From the NCBI GenBank assembly GCA_910586745.1, contig CAJUJZ010000122.1, positions 1-6,533 of the forward strand: 6,533 nt of DNA, written 5' to 3'. Source of the DNA: an uncultured Mucispirillum sp. (GTDB taxonomy: Bacteria; Chrysiogenota; Deferribacteres; Deferribacterales; Mucispirillaceae). The notes below the pieces were generated by a model. It saw nothing but the letters and a program-made list of their open reading frames with translations, had not been told where the DNA came from and made no database searches. Of the stretch, positions 1 to 6,078 are shown in pieces; position 1 is the stretch's first letter, and every line of letters begins with the position of its first letter. Position numbers and translations under genes: made by a program.

Positions 1-779
1 CCATTATTACTGGCATTGCTGCCACCTTAATTACTGCACCACTTTCAATGTATGTTTTTGGCACAACTAACCATTTAAGTATATTATCCACAATAATTGT
101 GTCTCCAGTTATATATCTGCATATCCTTTTTGCAATTTTTGCTTTAATTGCTCCAAATATTGCTGCAGCACCATTATTAATAATAGAAAATATATCAAAT
201 AATATGGTATATTTTATTGCTGAAATAACATATTTCAGCTTTATTTTTAAAACAATTCCTTTTTATGTAATGGCTTTTACTGTATTATTTACTGTTTGGA
301 CTTTATTTATGACTGGCAGAAAAAAATTATTGTCATTATTAAGCCTTTTAATTATTTTCTATCCTGCAGAAAAACCGCCAAAATATATCTTTCTAGACAT
401 TTCTCCAAGGGATAAAGGTTTCATTATTTTTACTGATAATAAAAAAGAAATATTTTATCAGGGCAGTGAAGCTGGATTTCGTTATAATTTTATGCCAGCA
501 GCTGCAAAATATGGGGTAAAAGTATTTGATTACGGCTCTATTACTGTTTTTGGCGGTAAAAATAACTTCATAAAAATAAAAAACACAGGAAAGGATAATT
601 TTACTAACCTGTGTTTAAATGAATATAATAAAAAATGCAGCTATTTTTACCATACCCGTTCAAATTCTATAAAATATGATGATATTAATGATAATATCAC
701 CCATATTATCTGGAAAAATAATGTAAGTGATAAATCTATTATAGAAATAAGCAAATATGGTACATACAGTGTAAAATAG
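1..779 (+). CDS. comEC: ComEC/Rec2-family DNA-uptake channel, C-terminal part (5' end outside window)
   Basis: This frame is open to the left edge (codons in phase from base 3), so the ATG at 48 is internal; 258 residues are visible. The family forms the inner-membrane channel that brings single-stranded DNA into the cytoplasm during natural transformation. The first visible residues (ITGIAATLITAPLSMYVFGT, then a hydrophobic stretch with SPVIYLH) match the end of the ComEC 'Competence' membrane domain. Further hydrophobic segments lie near visible residues 25-50, 85-107 and 110-122. After the last one comes a soluble tail of about 135 residues that begins with a conserved-looking PPKYIFLDIS strand. 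Many ComEC proteins carry a metallo-beta-lactamase domain here, but this tail has no HxHxDH motif and is too short for a full domain. Some epsilonproteobacterial ComEC proteins also lack it (recalled). The gene converges on the GT39 gene, with 2 nt between the stops. Family call fairly sure; competence of the organism is not shown. Confidence 0.72.
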   Translation, partial: IITGIAATLITAPLSMYVFGTTNHLSILSTIIVSPVIYLHILFAIFALIAPNIAAAPLLIIENISNNMVYFIAEITYFSFIFKTIPFYVMAFTVLFTVWTLFMTGRKKLLSLLSLLIIFYPAEKPPKYIFLDISPRDKGFIIFTDNKKEIFYQGSEAGFRYNFMPAAAKYGVKVFDYGSITVFGGKNNFIKIKNTGKDNFTNLCLNEYNKKCSYFYHTRSNSIKYDDINDNITHIIWKNNVSDKSIIEISKYGTYSVK

Positions 780-781
780 CT

Positions 782-2203
782 TTAAGGAATACACCTGTAT
801 ACATAAAATGTTTTTTCAAAAGCATTATATGGTGTTACTTTTATTACTTCTAAAGGTATTACAGAGCTGTATTTTTCCTTTAAGAAATTAAAGGCATCTT
901 CTTTGCCAAAATATACCCCTTCTTTATCATAATTGAATATGCCGTCAGCTTCGTCCCATATTGTGTACTGGCTGAACCTTGATGGCACATTAATATGAGT
1001 TAACGGATGGTCTGGCAGATAAAATGTAAGCATTGATGCAGTAGTTAAGTGGTCACTGAATACTAAATCGCCCTCTTTAACATATTTTTCAAACTGAACT
1101 ACAGCTTCTTTATAACCTATAAGCCTTTCTGCAATATTTAAATGAGCAGGAAATGGCAGCACTGGTGCAAGTTTTAATATAATCACTAAAACAAAAGAGA
1201 ATATAATGCCGTATTTAAATGTTTTCTTCATATTATATTTTGCAATTGCATAGCCTATTAACACAATACTTGAAATAAATGCAGGAACTATCCAGTTAAG
1301 CTCCATTTTTTTAAAAAAGCCTTTATAAAAGAAGAAAAACATTGGCACAAGAGCCAAAAACACAAAAAACAGTACTTCTTTATTACGAAGATAATCTTTA
1401 AACCATAAATATTTTAAAAACACATAACCAAAAACTGGTGTAGGTATAACAAATAAACTGCCTAGTATAAAAAAAATAAAATCCCAGCCTGCAAAAGTAA
1501 AACCCTCACTTGTACCGTGTTCATACTGAAATTTTATACTTATCCAGTCATGCTGATAATTCCAGTAAACTATAGGGAAAAGGCAGAGTATTGCAATAAC
1601 AAGTGATACCCAAAGCCTGTAATCTTTTAATACATCACGCCTGCAGACTAATATATATATAAATACAGCAACAGGAAATAATATACCTGCATATTTACTA
1701 AGCATCATAGCTCCAACAAGAAAGCCTGATATGATAAAATCTTTTGTTCTGCCATACTTTAAAGCAATGAAAGTATAATAAAGACCAGCTGCCCAGAACA
1801 TCATAAGCGGCGAATCTGGTGTAATAAAAACATAACCCATATGTACTGCAGGATTTGCAATAAAAATAAAAAAGACATACAATGCAGTATTTTTATTTTC
1901 ATTATTCTGAAATGCTTCTAAACTGACTTTTACAAGATACCATACTGTAACAGACATTGCAATTACAGTGGATAAGCGAATAGTAAATTCATTATTTGCT
2001 AGAAAGGTAAATGGATAAATTATCCATGCAACCATACCAGGATGGTCATAATAGCTGAATTCTGGACGCATTGCCCATACCCAGTAATATGCTTCATCAA
2101 GATAAATAGGCAGTAAAGCATTATAAAGAGCCTGTAATATGCTGAAAACAATTAATATGCCTAACATTGTAAGCTTACTTAATTTAATTCCCAGACTATC
2201 CAT
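782..2203 (-). CDS. GT39/ArnT-like integral membrane glycosyltransferase (PMT_2 type)
   Basis: The 473-residue polytopic protein looks like a GT-C enzyme of the GT39/PMT_2 group. Known members transfer a sugar from a polyprenyl-phosphate donor to lipid A, core sugars or protein on the periplasmic face. The first periplasmic loop holds DEAYYW at 36-41 (D36/E37 in the usual catalytic acidic position) and SYYDHPGMVAW at 50-60. TPDSPLMMFW (128-137), LSKYAG (168-173) and KKMELNWIVPAF (298-309) are also typical of the family. About ten hydrophobic segments follow one another, and residues from about 360 on form a soluble tail. I chose the ATG at 2203 because AAGGA lies 8 nt upstream. The longer frame opens with TTG at 2239, has no ribosome-binding site, and would overlap the GT9 gene by 44 nt. 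With the chosen start, the overlap is 8 nt (ATGGATAG), suggesting translational coupling. Sugar and acceptor are unknown; it could be ArnT-like or an LPS-core transferase. Confidence 0.85.
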   Translation of the reverse strand: MDSLGIKLSKLTMLGILIVFSILQALYNALLPIYLDEAYYWVWAMRPEFSYYDHPGMVAWIIYPFTFLANNEFTIRLSTVIAMSVTVWYLVKVSLEAFQNNENKNTALYVFFIFIANPAVHMGYVFITPDSPLMMFWAAGLYYTFIALKYGRTKDFIISGFLVGAMMLSKYAGILFPVAVFIYILVCRRDVLKDYRLWVSLVIAILCLFPIVYWNYQHDWISIKFQYEHGTSEGFTFAGWDFIFFILGSLFVIPTPVFGYVFLKYLWFKDYLRNKEVLFFVFLALVPMFFFFYKGFFKKMELNWIVPAFISSIVLIGYAIAKYNMKKTFKYGIIFSFVLVIILKLAPVLPFPAHLNIAERLIGYKEAVVQFEKYVKEGDLVFSDHLTTASMLTFYLPDHPLTHINVPSRFSQYTIWDEADGIFNYDKEGVYFGKEDAFNFLKEKYSSVIPLEVIKVTPYNAFEKTFYVYRCIP

Positions 2204-3398
2204 TATATTCTTCCTTAAATGCATTATATACATCATCAACAGTAATCAGCTGCAGACATACATTATCTTTACATGGTGTTTTCCTGTGGTTAGCTGCACT
2301 TACACATGGGGAGCATGCAAGATGAGAATAAACAGGCCTTGTTTTACCAAGGGAGCTGTATAATGCTGGTGTTTCTGGACCAAAAATAACAATAGTAGGC
2401 ATACTTGTAACAGCTGCAAAATGTGCAGGACCGGAATCATTTGTTATCATAATTTTAGATAATTCATATAAGCCAATAAGCTCAGAAAATTTTACTTCAC
2501 CAGCAAAGCTGAAACACCTATCCCCGCACTGATGTGCAAGCTGTTCTGCTTCCTTTTTCTCATTAGGGGCTCCAGTAATTAATACATATACATCTTTATT
2601 TTCTTCTAAAATTTTATTAATTAAATCTTTATATTTATTTTTATCCCACCTTCTCTGTGGTAAAAGTTCGCTGGCATTAGGGTTTATTAATACAATCTTA
2701 TCTCCCCTTTTATATTCTGGTATAATATTTTTTATTTTCTCAGCAACTTTTTCTGTTAATTCTTCACTTATTTCTGCTTTTCTAAGTACTGTTTCGCTGT
2801 CGTCTATTTTTGTTTTAGAATAAGGTACTTCTTTTTTATCAGACATAAGAGCATTAACCATAGCTATAAAATTTTTAGATATATGCATGTGGCTGTTATA
2901 CAGGACTTTGTGAGTAACCATACTTCCTTTATAAAGCCCTTCTCCGTGAAAATTATTAAATGCAACTATATTATCAGCCCCTGCAAAACCTGCTAAAAGC
3001 CCAGAATATCGTGAAAATAATTCTAAATCTATTACAGTATCAATATTTCTTTTTCTAGCCCAAAATAAAAACTTCCATGTATCTTTAATAAGAGAAATGA
3101 TACCATCAGCATTAATTGTAAAAATATTTTTATCTTCTACTGTATTTAAAAGCTGTAATGATGGTTTATTTTTTTTAAATATTAAGAAAAATAAGTCTGC
3201 ATCAAAAGTTTTTTTAGCTTTCTGCATAGCAGGGTCTACAAGTATGGCACTGCCCATTTCTGAAAGTTCTATAAAAAGTATATTTTTAGGCTTAACATTT
3301 TTTTTAGGTCTTAAAAAAATCTTAAAAACAGCTGTACCAATTAAGCAAAGCGGTACTCCAAAATATTTATCTACAAATCTCATAGTATCAACTTTCAT
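2196..3398 (-). CDS. Glycosyltransferase family 9 protein (heptosyltransferase-like)
   Basis: The 400-residue protein has the two-domain GT-B layout of GT9, the family of the LPS-core ADP-heptose transferases WaaC, WaaF and WaaQ. The N-terminal domain starts at NILFIELSEMGSA (39-51), and the linker-side motif DLELFSRYSGLLAGF is at 124-138. The C-terminal domain starts near 235 with INPNASELLPQRRWD and carries the nucleotide-sugar motif NDSGPAHFAAV (320-330) followed by FGPETP (339-344). A hydrophobic segment at 13-29 may hold it to the inner membrane. The tail has four cysteines in the order C362-x2-C365-x10-C376-x4-C381, not found in WaaC or WaaF as I recall them. The ATG is chosen for the AGAGGA 6 nt upstream; the next ATG (codon 6) has none. 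The start lies 1 nt after the UPF0104 stop, and the stop overlaps the GT39 start, so it is probably co-transcribed with both. Family sure; donor (ADP-heptose or other) not determinable. Confidence 0.88.
   Translation of the reverse strand: MKVDTMRFVDKYFGVPLCLIGTAVFKIFLRPKKNVKPKNILFIELSEMGSAILVDPAMQKAKKTFDADLFFLIFKKNKPSLQLLNTVEDKNIFTINADGIISLIKDTWKFLFWARKRNIDTVIDLELFSRYSGLLAGFAGADNIVAFNNFHGEGLYKGSMVTHKVLYNSHMHISKNFIAMVNALMSDKKEVPYSKTKIDDSETVLRKAEISEELTEKVAEKIKNIIPEYKRGDKIVLINPNASELLPQRRWDKNKYKDLINKILEENKDVYVLITGAPNEKKEAEQLAHQCGDRCFSFAGEVKFSELIGLYELSKIMITNDSGPAHFAAVTSMPTIVIFGPETPALYSSLGKTRPVYSHLACSPCVSAANHRKTPCKDNVCLQLITVDDVYNAFKEEYNG
2201..2216 (-). promoter_or_regulatory. Ribosome-binding site that fixes the GT39 start
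   Basis: On the minus strand AAGGA (2216-2212) lies 8 nt before the ATG at 2203-2201. It sits inside the last codons of the GT9 gene, whose TAG stop (2198-2196) overlaps the new start. The upstream TTG and ATG codons at 2239, 2236 and 2233 have no comparable purine-rich site. Confidence 0.7.
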
Positions 3399-3399
3399 A

Positions 3400-4323
3400 T
3401 TAATTCCTCTTTTTAGTGTTTATAAAAAAATATAATCCAAGCAGACCTTGTATTACATAAGTAAATCCAAAAATAATAGATATAGATAATGCAGTTTCCT
3501 GAGCAATACCAGAATAGCTTAAAAGGCTTACCATGCTGACTTCCCTGACACCCCAGCCTGCAAGAGAAATAGGTATAATTGTAAGAAGTATAACAGGCGG
3601 CATTATTACCATAAATGCATATATTGGTAAATCCACACCAAAAGCCTTAGCTATCATAAATACACCTGCAAAAGTAAGTATATGTATAGATAATGACAAA
3701 ATTACCTGTAAAAAAGTTTTTTTAAAGCCAGCCATAACAGTATATAATGCCTTTGATGGAACGCTTATAAGTTGATAAAATTTAAATTTGTTTAAGTATT
3801 CTATTTTATGTAAAAACATAAAAACGATAAAACCAGCTATACCAGAAAAAGATATAATATTTAATACATAATAGCTTGATTTTGGGAGAAAACCCTGTGC
3901 TGTGTTATTAAAAATCAGGTTTAAAAGCAGTATGCCTGCAATCCCCAGCCCTCTGTCAATAAGCACACCAACAAATGCTTCTCTTTTTTTACATCCAAGC
4001 TGTTTAGCCACATCTATTACCTTAACAGCATCTCCTCCAATAGATGACGGCAGCAGCTGATTAAAAAATATACCCTTGAAGTAACTTTGAAAGTAAAAAG
4101 AAAATGGAGTTTTAGGAAAATCAAGTTCATTCATTATTATATACCAGCGGTATACAGCAATAAAAGTACCTAATAATATTAAAAGAAATCCTGCAAAATT
4201 ATAATCTATTCGGCTATTGATTAATTCATTATATATTTGAGCAGGACCTGCAATATATATTAAAACAGCAAGCAAAAGAACACTGACTAAAAGACGCACT
4301 GCAAATTTTAACTTTTGCCCCAT
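3400..4323 (-). CDS. UPF0104 / LPG_synthase_TM family flippase-like membrane protein
   Basis: The 307-residue integral membrane protein belongs to the family that matches the membrane half of lysylphosphatidylglycerol synthase (MprF), without its aminoacyl-transferase half. Family hallmarks are YRWYIIM (58-64), the loop FFNQLLPSSIGGDAVK (87-101), DRGLG (123-127) and PISLAGWGVRE (251-261). About seven or eight hydrophobic segments are visible, at roughly 8-25, 44-62, 118-137, 155-171, 205-226, 235-253 and 280-301. Its length is usual for stand-alone members. Such proteins often sit next to glycosyltransferase genes and are suspected to move or present lipid-linked sugars, but the activity is mostly untested. 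The ATG at 4323 follows a strong TGGAGG with 5 nt between; a second ATG 4 nt upstream is out of frame. It heads the UPF0104-GT9-GT39 block and lies 74 nt after lptG. Family sure; function inferred from context only. Confidence 0.88.
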   Translation of the reverse strand: MGQKLKFAVRLLVSVLLLAVLIYIAGPAQIYNELINSRIDYNFAGFLLILLGTFIAVYRWYIIMNELDFPKTPFSFYFQSYFKGIFFNQLLPSSIGGDAVKVIDVAKQLGCKKREAFVGVLIDRGLGIAGILLLNLIFNNTAQGFLPKSSYYVLNIISFSGIAGFIVFMFLHKIEYLNKFKFYQLISVPSKALYTVMAGFKKTFLQVILSLSIHILTFAGVFMIAKAFGVDLPIYAFMVIMPPVILLTIIPISLAGWGVREVSMVSLLSYSGIAQETALSISIIFGFTYVIQGLLGLYFFINTKKRN

Positions 4324-4347
4324 TCATTCCTCCATTTAATTAAAGAT

Positions 4348-4377
4348 ATTATATATCATACTTTATTGATATATAAA
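4348..4377 (-). promoter_or_regulatory. Candidate promoter of the UPF0104-GT9-GT39 block
   Basis: On the minus strand a perfect -10 TATAAT (4353-4348) follows a weak -35 TTTATA (4377-4372) with an 18-nt spacer. Transcription would begin near 4341, giving a leader of about 18 nt before the ATG at 4323. The region is very AT-rich, so chance matches are common. No terminator separates lptG from it, and the block may also be read from the lptG promoter. Confidence 0.38.
4349..4376. repeat. Perfect 10-bp inverted repeat between lptG and the UPF0104 gene
   Basis: The arms at 4349-4358 (ttatatatca) and 4367-4376 (tgatatataa) are exact reverse complements around an 8-nt centre. The repeat covers the spacer and most of the -10 of the candidate promoter, which is where an operator would lie. 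It could also fold as a weak RNA hairpin in an lptG read-through transcript. It has no T-run in the right place for a terminator. In such AT-rich DNA a chance origin is possible. Confidence 0.6.
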
Positions 4378-4397
4378 AGAGTTTTCTAGTTTTAAAT

Positions 4398-5483
4398 TTA
4401 TTTTGCAAGACTTCTATAATATATCATAAATATTCCAATAAATAAAAATATTATAATAGGTCCAAATGTTGCAGCAATTGGTGGTATAATTCCACTTGAG
4501 CCAAGCGAACGGCTGCTGTGCTGAACTAATATGAAAATAAGTGAAATGGAAAATGTAATAGATGCATTTTTTACAATGGAATAATTTCTTGAAAAATTAA
4601 TAGATATAGGATAAAGCAAAATAATTAATACTATTACAGATACAGCATATGCAAATTTATAATATAAATTCAGCTCTAATGTATCAGTATTTATTCCCTT
4701 TTCACTAAAAAGCTGTATTAATGTATATAATTCATTAGGTGTATATACTCTGGTATCACCTGTTGATATAGATATAAGCCTGTCCCATGAATTATCGTTT
4801 AATACATTTTTGTCAACATATTTAATTTCTGGCGGATTGCTTATAATATTTATCTGCTGAATATTATATGCAACCCATGTATCTTCTTCTTTCACAAGTT
4901 TTTCCATTTTATTAATATGTGCAATTCTGCCATTTTTATCTGGAATATATTCATCTACACCATAGATTGTTTTTTCTGCAATAGAAACAAGAGAGATGTG
5001 TGTAATTACTTGATTTTTATCTAAAAACCATGTGTTATAAAACCCACTGGCATTATTTGATACAGGCAAATCACGCATAGTATTTAACATATTTTCACGA
5101 AGTATACGCACTTCTGGAATAGCCTTATATTCCATAAATATCATAAAAGAGCTTATAATAATGCCAATAAAAATAAGAGGAACTGAAAGTCTTCCAAGAG
5201 AGCCGCCTATAACCATATATGCAAGCAGTTCATTACTACGCATAAGAATTATCATAGTCATAATAACAGCAACAGCAACTATCATAGGAACAAGCTGATT
5301 TATACCAAGAACAATACCGTATGTTGCTGCAATTATAAAATCAACAGCAGAATATTTATAACCTTCTAATATATTAATATTGCCATATGCAGAAGAAAGC
5401 CATTGAAGCATTATAACAAATAAAGATACAATAGTTAAGTTTTTCAAAAATAATTTTAATAAGTACCAGCTAAATTTATTCAC
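4398..5483 (-). CDS. lptG: LptF/LptG family LPS-export permease, LptG-like
   Basis: The 361-residue protein has the YjgP/YjgQ layout. It has three N-terminal membrane segments (about 10-30, 50-80 and 95-118), a periplasmic jellyroll-like domain of about 145 residues (roughly 120-266), and three C-terminal membrane segments. In the Lpt machine, LptF and LptG with the LptB2 ATPase pull LPS from the inner membrane and pass it to LptC/LptA. RSNELLAYMVIGGS (82-95) is the family's cytoplasmic coupling region that contacts LptB. The tail SSGIIPPIAATFGP (329-342) matches the conserved PPxxA region. The start is GTG at 5483, with AAGG 6 nt upstream; it yields the usual family opening (NKFSWYLLKLFLKN). 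The longer frame begins with TTG at 5510, has no ribosome-binding site, and would lie upstream of the predicted transcription start. LptF and LptG are hard to separate by eye, so LptF remains possible. No second paralogue is next to it. Confidence 0.82.
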   Translation of the reverse strand: MNKFSWYLLKLFLKNLTIVSLFVIMLQWLSSAYGNINILEGYKYSAVDFIIAATYGIVLGINQLVPMIVAVAVIMTMIILMRSNELLAYMVIGGSLGRLSVPLIFIGIIISSFMIFMEYKAIPEVRILRENMLNTMRDLPVSNNASGFYNTWFLDKNQVITHISLVSIAEKTIYGVDEYIPDKNGRIAHINKMEKLVKEEDTWVAYNIQQINIISNPPEIKYVDKNVLNDNSWDRLISISTGDTRVYTPNELYTLIQLFSEKGINTDTLELNLYYKFAYAVSVIVLIILLYPISINFSRNYSIVKNASITFSISLIFILVQHSSRSLGSSGIIPPIAATFGPIIIFLFIGIFMIYYRSLAK

Positions 5484-5495
5484 AAATAACCTTGC
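5481..5495 (-). promoter_or_regulatory. Ribosome-binding site that supports the GTG start of lptG
   Basis: GCAAGG (5495-5490 on the minus strand) lies 6 nt before GTG at 5483-5481. It is weaker than the sites of neighbouring genes but is the only purine-rich site near the beginning of this frame. Confidence 0.55.
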
Positions 5496-5510
5496 TAAAT
5501 AGTGTATCAA

Positions 5511-5539
5511 TTTATACTACAAAAATCATAATAATTCAA
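5511..5539 (-). promoter_or_regulatory. Candidate sigma-70 promoter of lptG
   Basis: On the minus strand -35 TTGAAT (5539-5534, 4 of 6) and -10 TATAAA (5516-5511, 5 of 6) are separated by exactly 17 nt. Transcription would begin near 5504, leaving about 20 nt before the GTG at 5483. The -35 starts 3 nt after the T-run of the preceding terminator, so lptG appears to start a new unit here. Confidence 0.6.
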
Positions 5540-5541
5540 TT

Positions 5542-5579
5542 AAAAAAAGCTGCTAAAAATATGTAAGATTTCAGTAGCT
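5542..5579 (-). terminator. Rho-independent terminator of the exported-protein gene
   Basis: Starting 6 nt after the stop, AGCTACTGAAA (5579-5569) pairs with TTTTAGCAGCT (5558-5548): 11 positions with one mismatch and one G-U pair, and a loop of about 10 nt. The final T of the stem begins a run of seven (5548-5542). The plus strand has no T-run beyond the hairpin, so it acts in the minus direction only. It should insulate lptG from the gene before it. Confidence 0.72.
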
Positions 5580-5585
5580 CAATAG

Positions 5586-5999
5586 TTAATGCTGAGGTGT
5601 GTATGGTTCAAGCATTTTGTGTCCTGATGCTTTATTATCAGTTTGAGTGTTTGCTGGTGCTGCAGCATTATTCTGCTGCACATTACTATTTTGTGCAGGT
5701 GCAGTTTTTTGATAGAAACCATTTTTTTCTGCATAGTTTCTCCAATATCTGCATGTTAACCCTTTATACTCATAGCCTAATATACATTTATAATAATCTT
5801 CTAAATAATCATCGTAGTCATCTCTAACATAAAAAGGCACAGAACTCATTGGTGGAGGTGGCGGCAGGCTCATAACAGTATAACCATTGTATGGGTTATA
5901 TGATGGTGAACCAGTGTAATAAAAATCATCAGCTATTGCAAAATTAACTGCTGCAGTAAGGATGCTGAAAAGTAATAGTAAAAATGATATGTGCTTCAT
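5586..5999 (-). CDS. Small exported protein of unknown function
   Basis: I do not recognise this 137-residue protein. A clear signal peptide is visible: MKHIS, a hydrophobic core at 6-20, and a likely signal peptidase I site after AIA (residue 23, before DDFYY). No lipobox cysteine is present, so it should be periplasmic or secreted rather than a lipoprotein. The mature part begins tyrosine-rich (YNPYNGY), then has SLPPPPPMS (44-52; prolines 46-50, encoded by four different codons) and an acidic-aromatic stretch (RDDYDDYLEDYY, 59-70). Two cysteines, C72 and C83, flank a short YEYKGLT loop and could form a disulfide. Residues from about 98 are low in complexity (A, Q, N, P, T), probably disordered. 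The start has a strong AAGGAG 6 nt upstream. Codon choice looks like the neighbours, and a terminator follows, so it is a genuine single-gene unit. A role in the envelope is a guess. Confidence 0.78.
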   Translation of the reverse strand: MKHISFLLLLFSILTAAVNFAIADDFYYTGSPSYNPYNGYTVMSLPPPPPMSSVPFYVRDDYDDYLEDYYKCILGYEYKGLTCRYWRNYAEKNGFYQKTAPAQNSNVQQNNAAAPANTQTDNKASGHKMLEPYTPQH

Positions 6000-6027
6000 T
6001 TGTAACTCCTTAAATCATATATCTTAT

Positions 6028-6061
6028 ATTATAATACGAAAAATATAGAATTTGGTTACAA
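6028..6061 (-). promoter_or_regulatory. Possible promoter of the exported-protein gene
   Basis: A perfect TATAAT lies at 6033-6028 on the minus strand and would give a leader of about 20 nt. No good -35 stands at 16-18 nt. The nearest match, TTGTAA (6061-6056), is 22 nt from it, or 19 nt from an overlapping TATTAT (6036-6031). Read-through from mgsA is an alternative, as no terminator is visible between the two genes. Confidence 0.35.
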
Positions 6062-6078
6062 ATAAAGCTTAAAAGAAA

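Noticed and set aside
765..799. Imperfect inverted repeat (TACAGTGT at 765-772, ACACCTGTA at 791-799) at the convergent gene ends, as a comEC terminator
   Set aside because: The stem has a bulge and an 18-nt loop, and the nearest T-run (811-816) starts 11 nt beyond it. A second 4-bp hairpin at 801-811 touches the T-run but is too weak.
2139..2363. Plus-strand open frame of 74 codons over the GT39-GT9 junction
   Set aside because: It lies opposite two well-supported glycosyltransferase genes, has no family resemblance, and shows no ribosome-binding context that would favour it.
3097..3435. Plus-strand open frame of 112 codons inside the GT9 gene
   Set aside because: It is antisense to conserved GT9 coding sequence. 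Its hydrophobic look comes from the complement of AT-rich codons.
3533..3775. Plus-strand open frame of 80 codons inside the UPF0104 gene
   Set aside because: It lies wholly within and antisense to a clear family member; no independent support.
4377..4397. Possible terminator directly after lptG
   Set aside because: Only a 3-bp pairing around ACTAGAAAACTCT was found, with a short T-run; too weak, so read-through into the UPF0104 block stays possible.
5597..5827. Plus-strand open frame of 76 codons opposite the exported-protein gene
   Set aside because: The minus-strand gene has a signal peptide, ribosome-binding site and terminator. The plus-strand frame has none of these.
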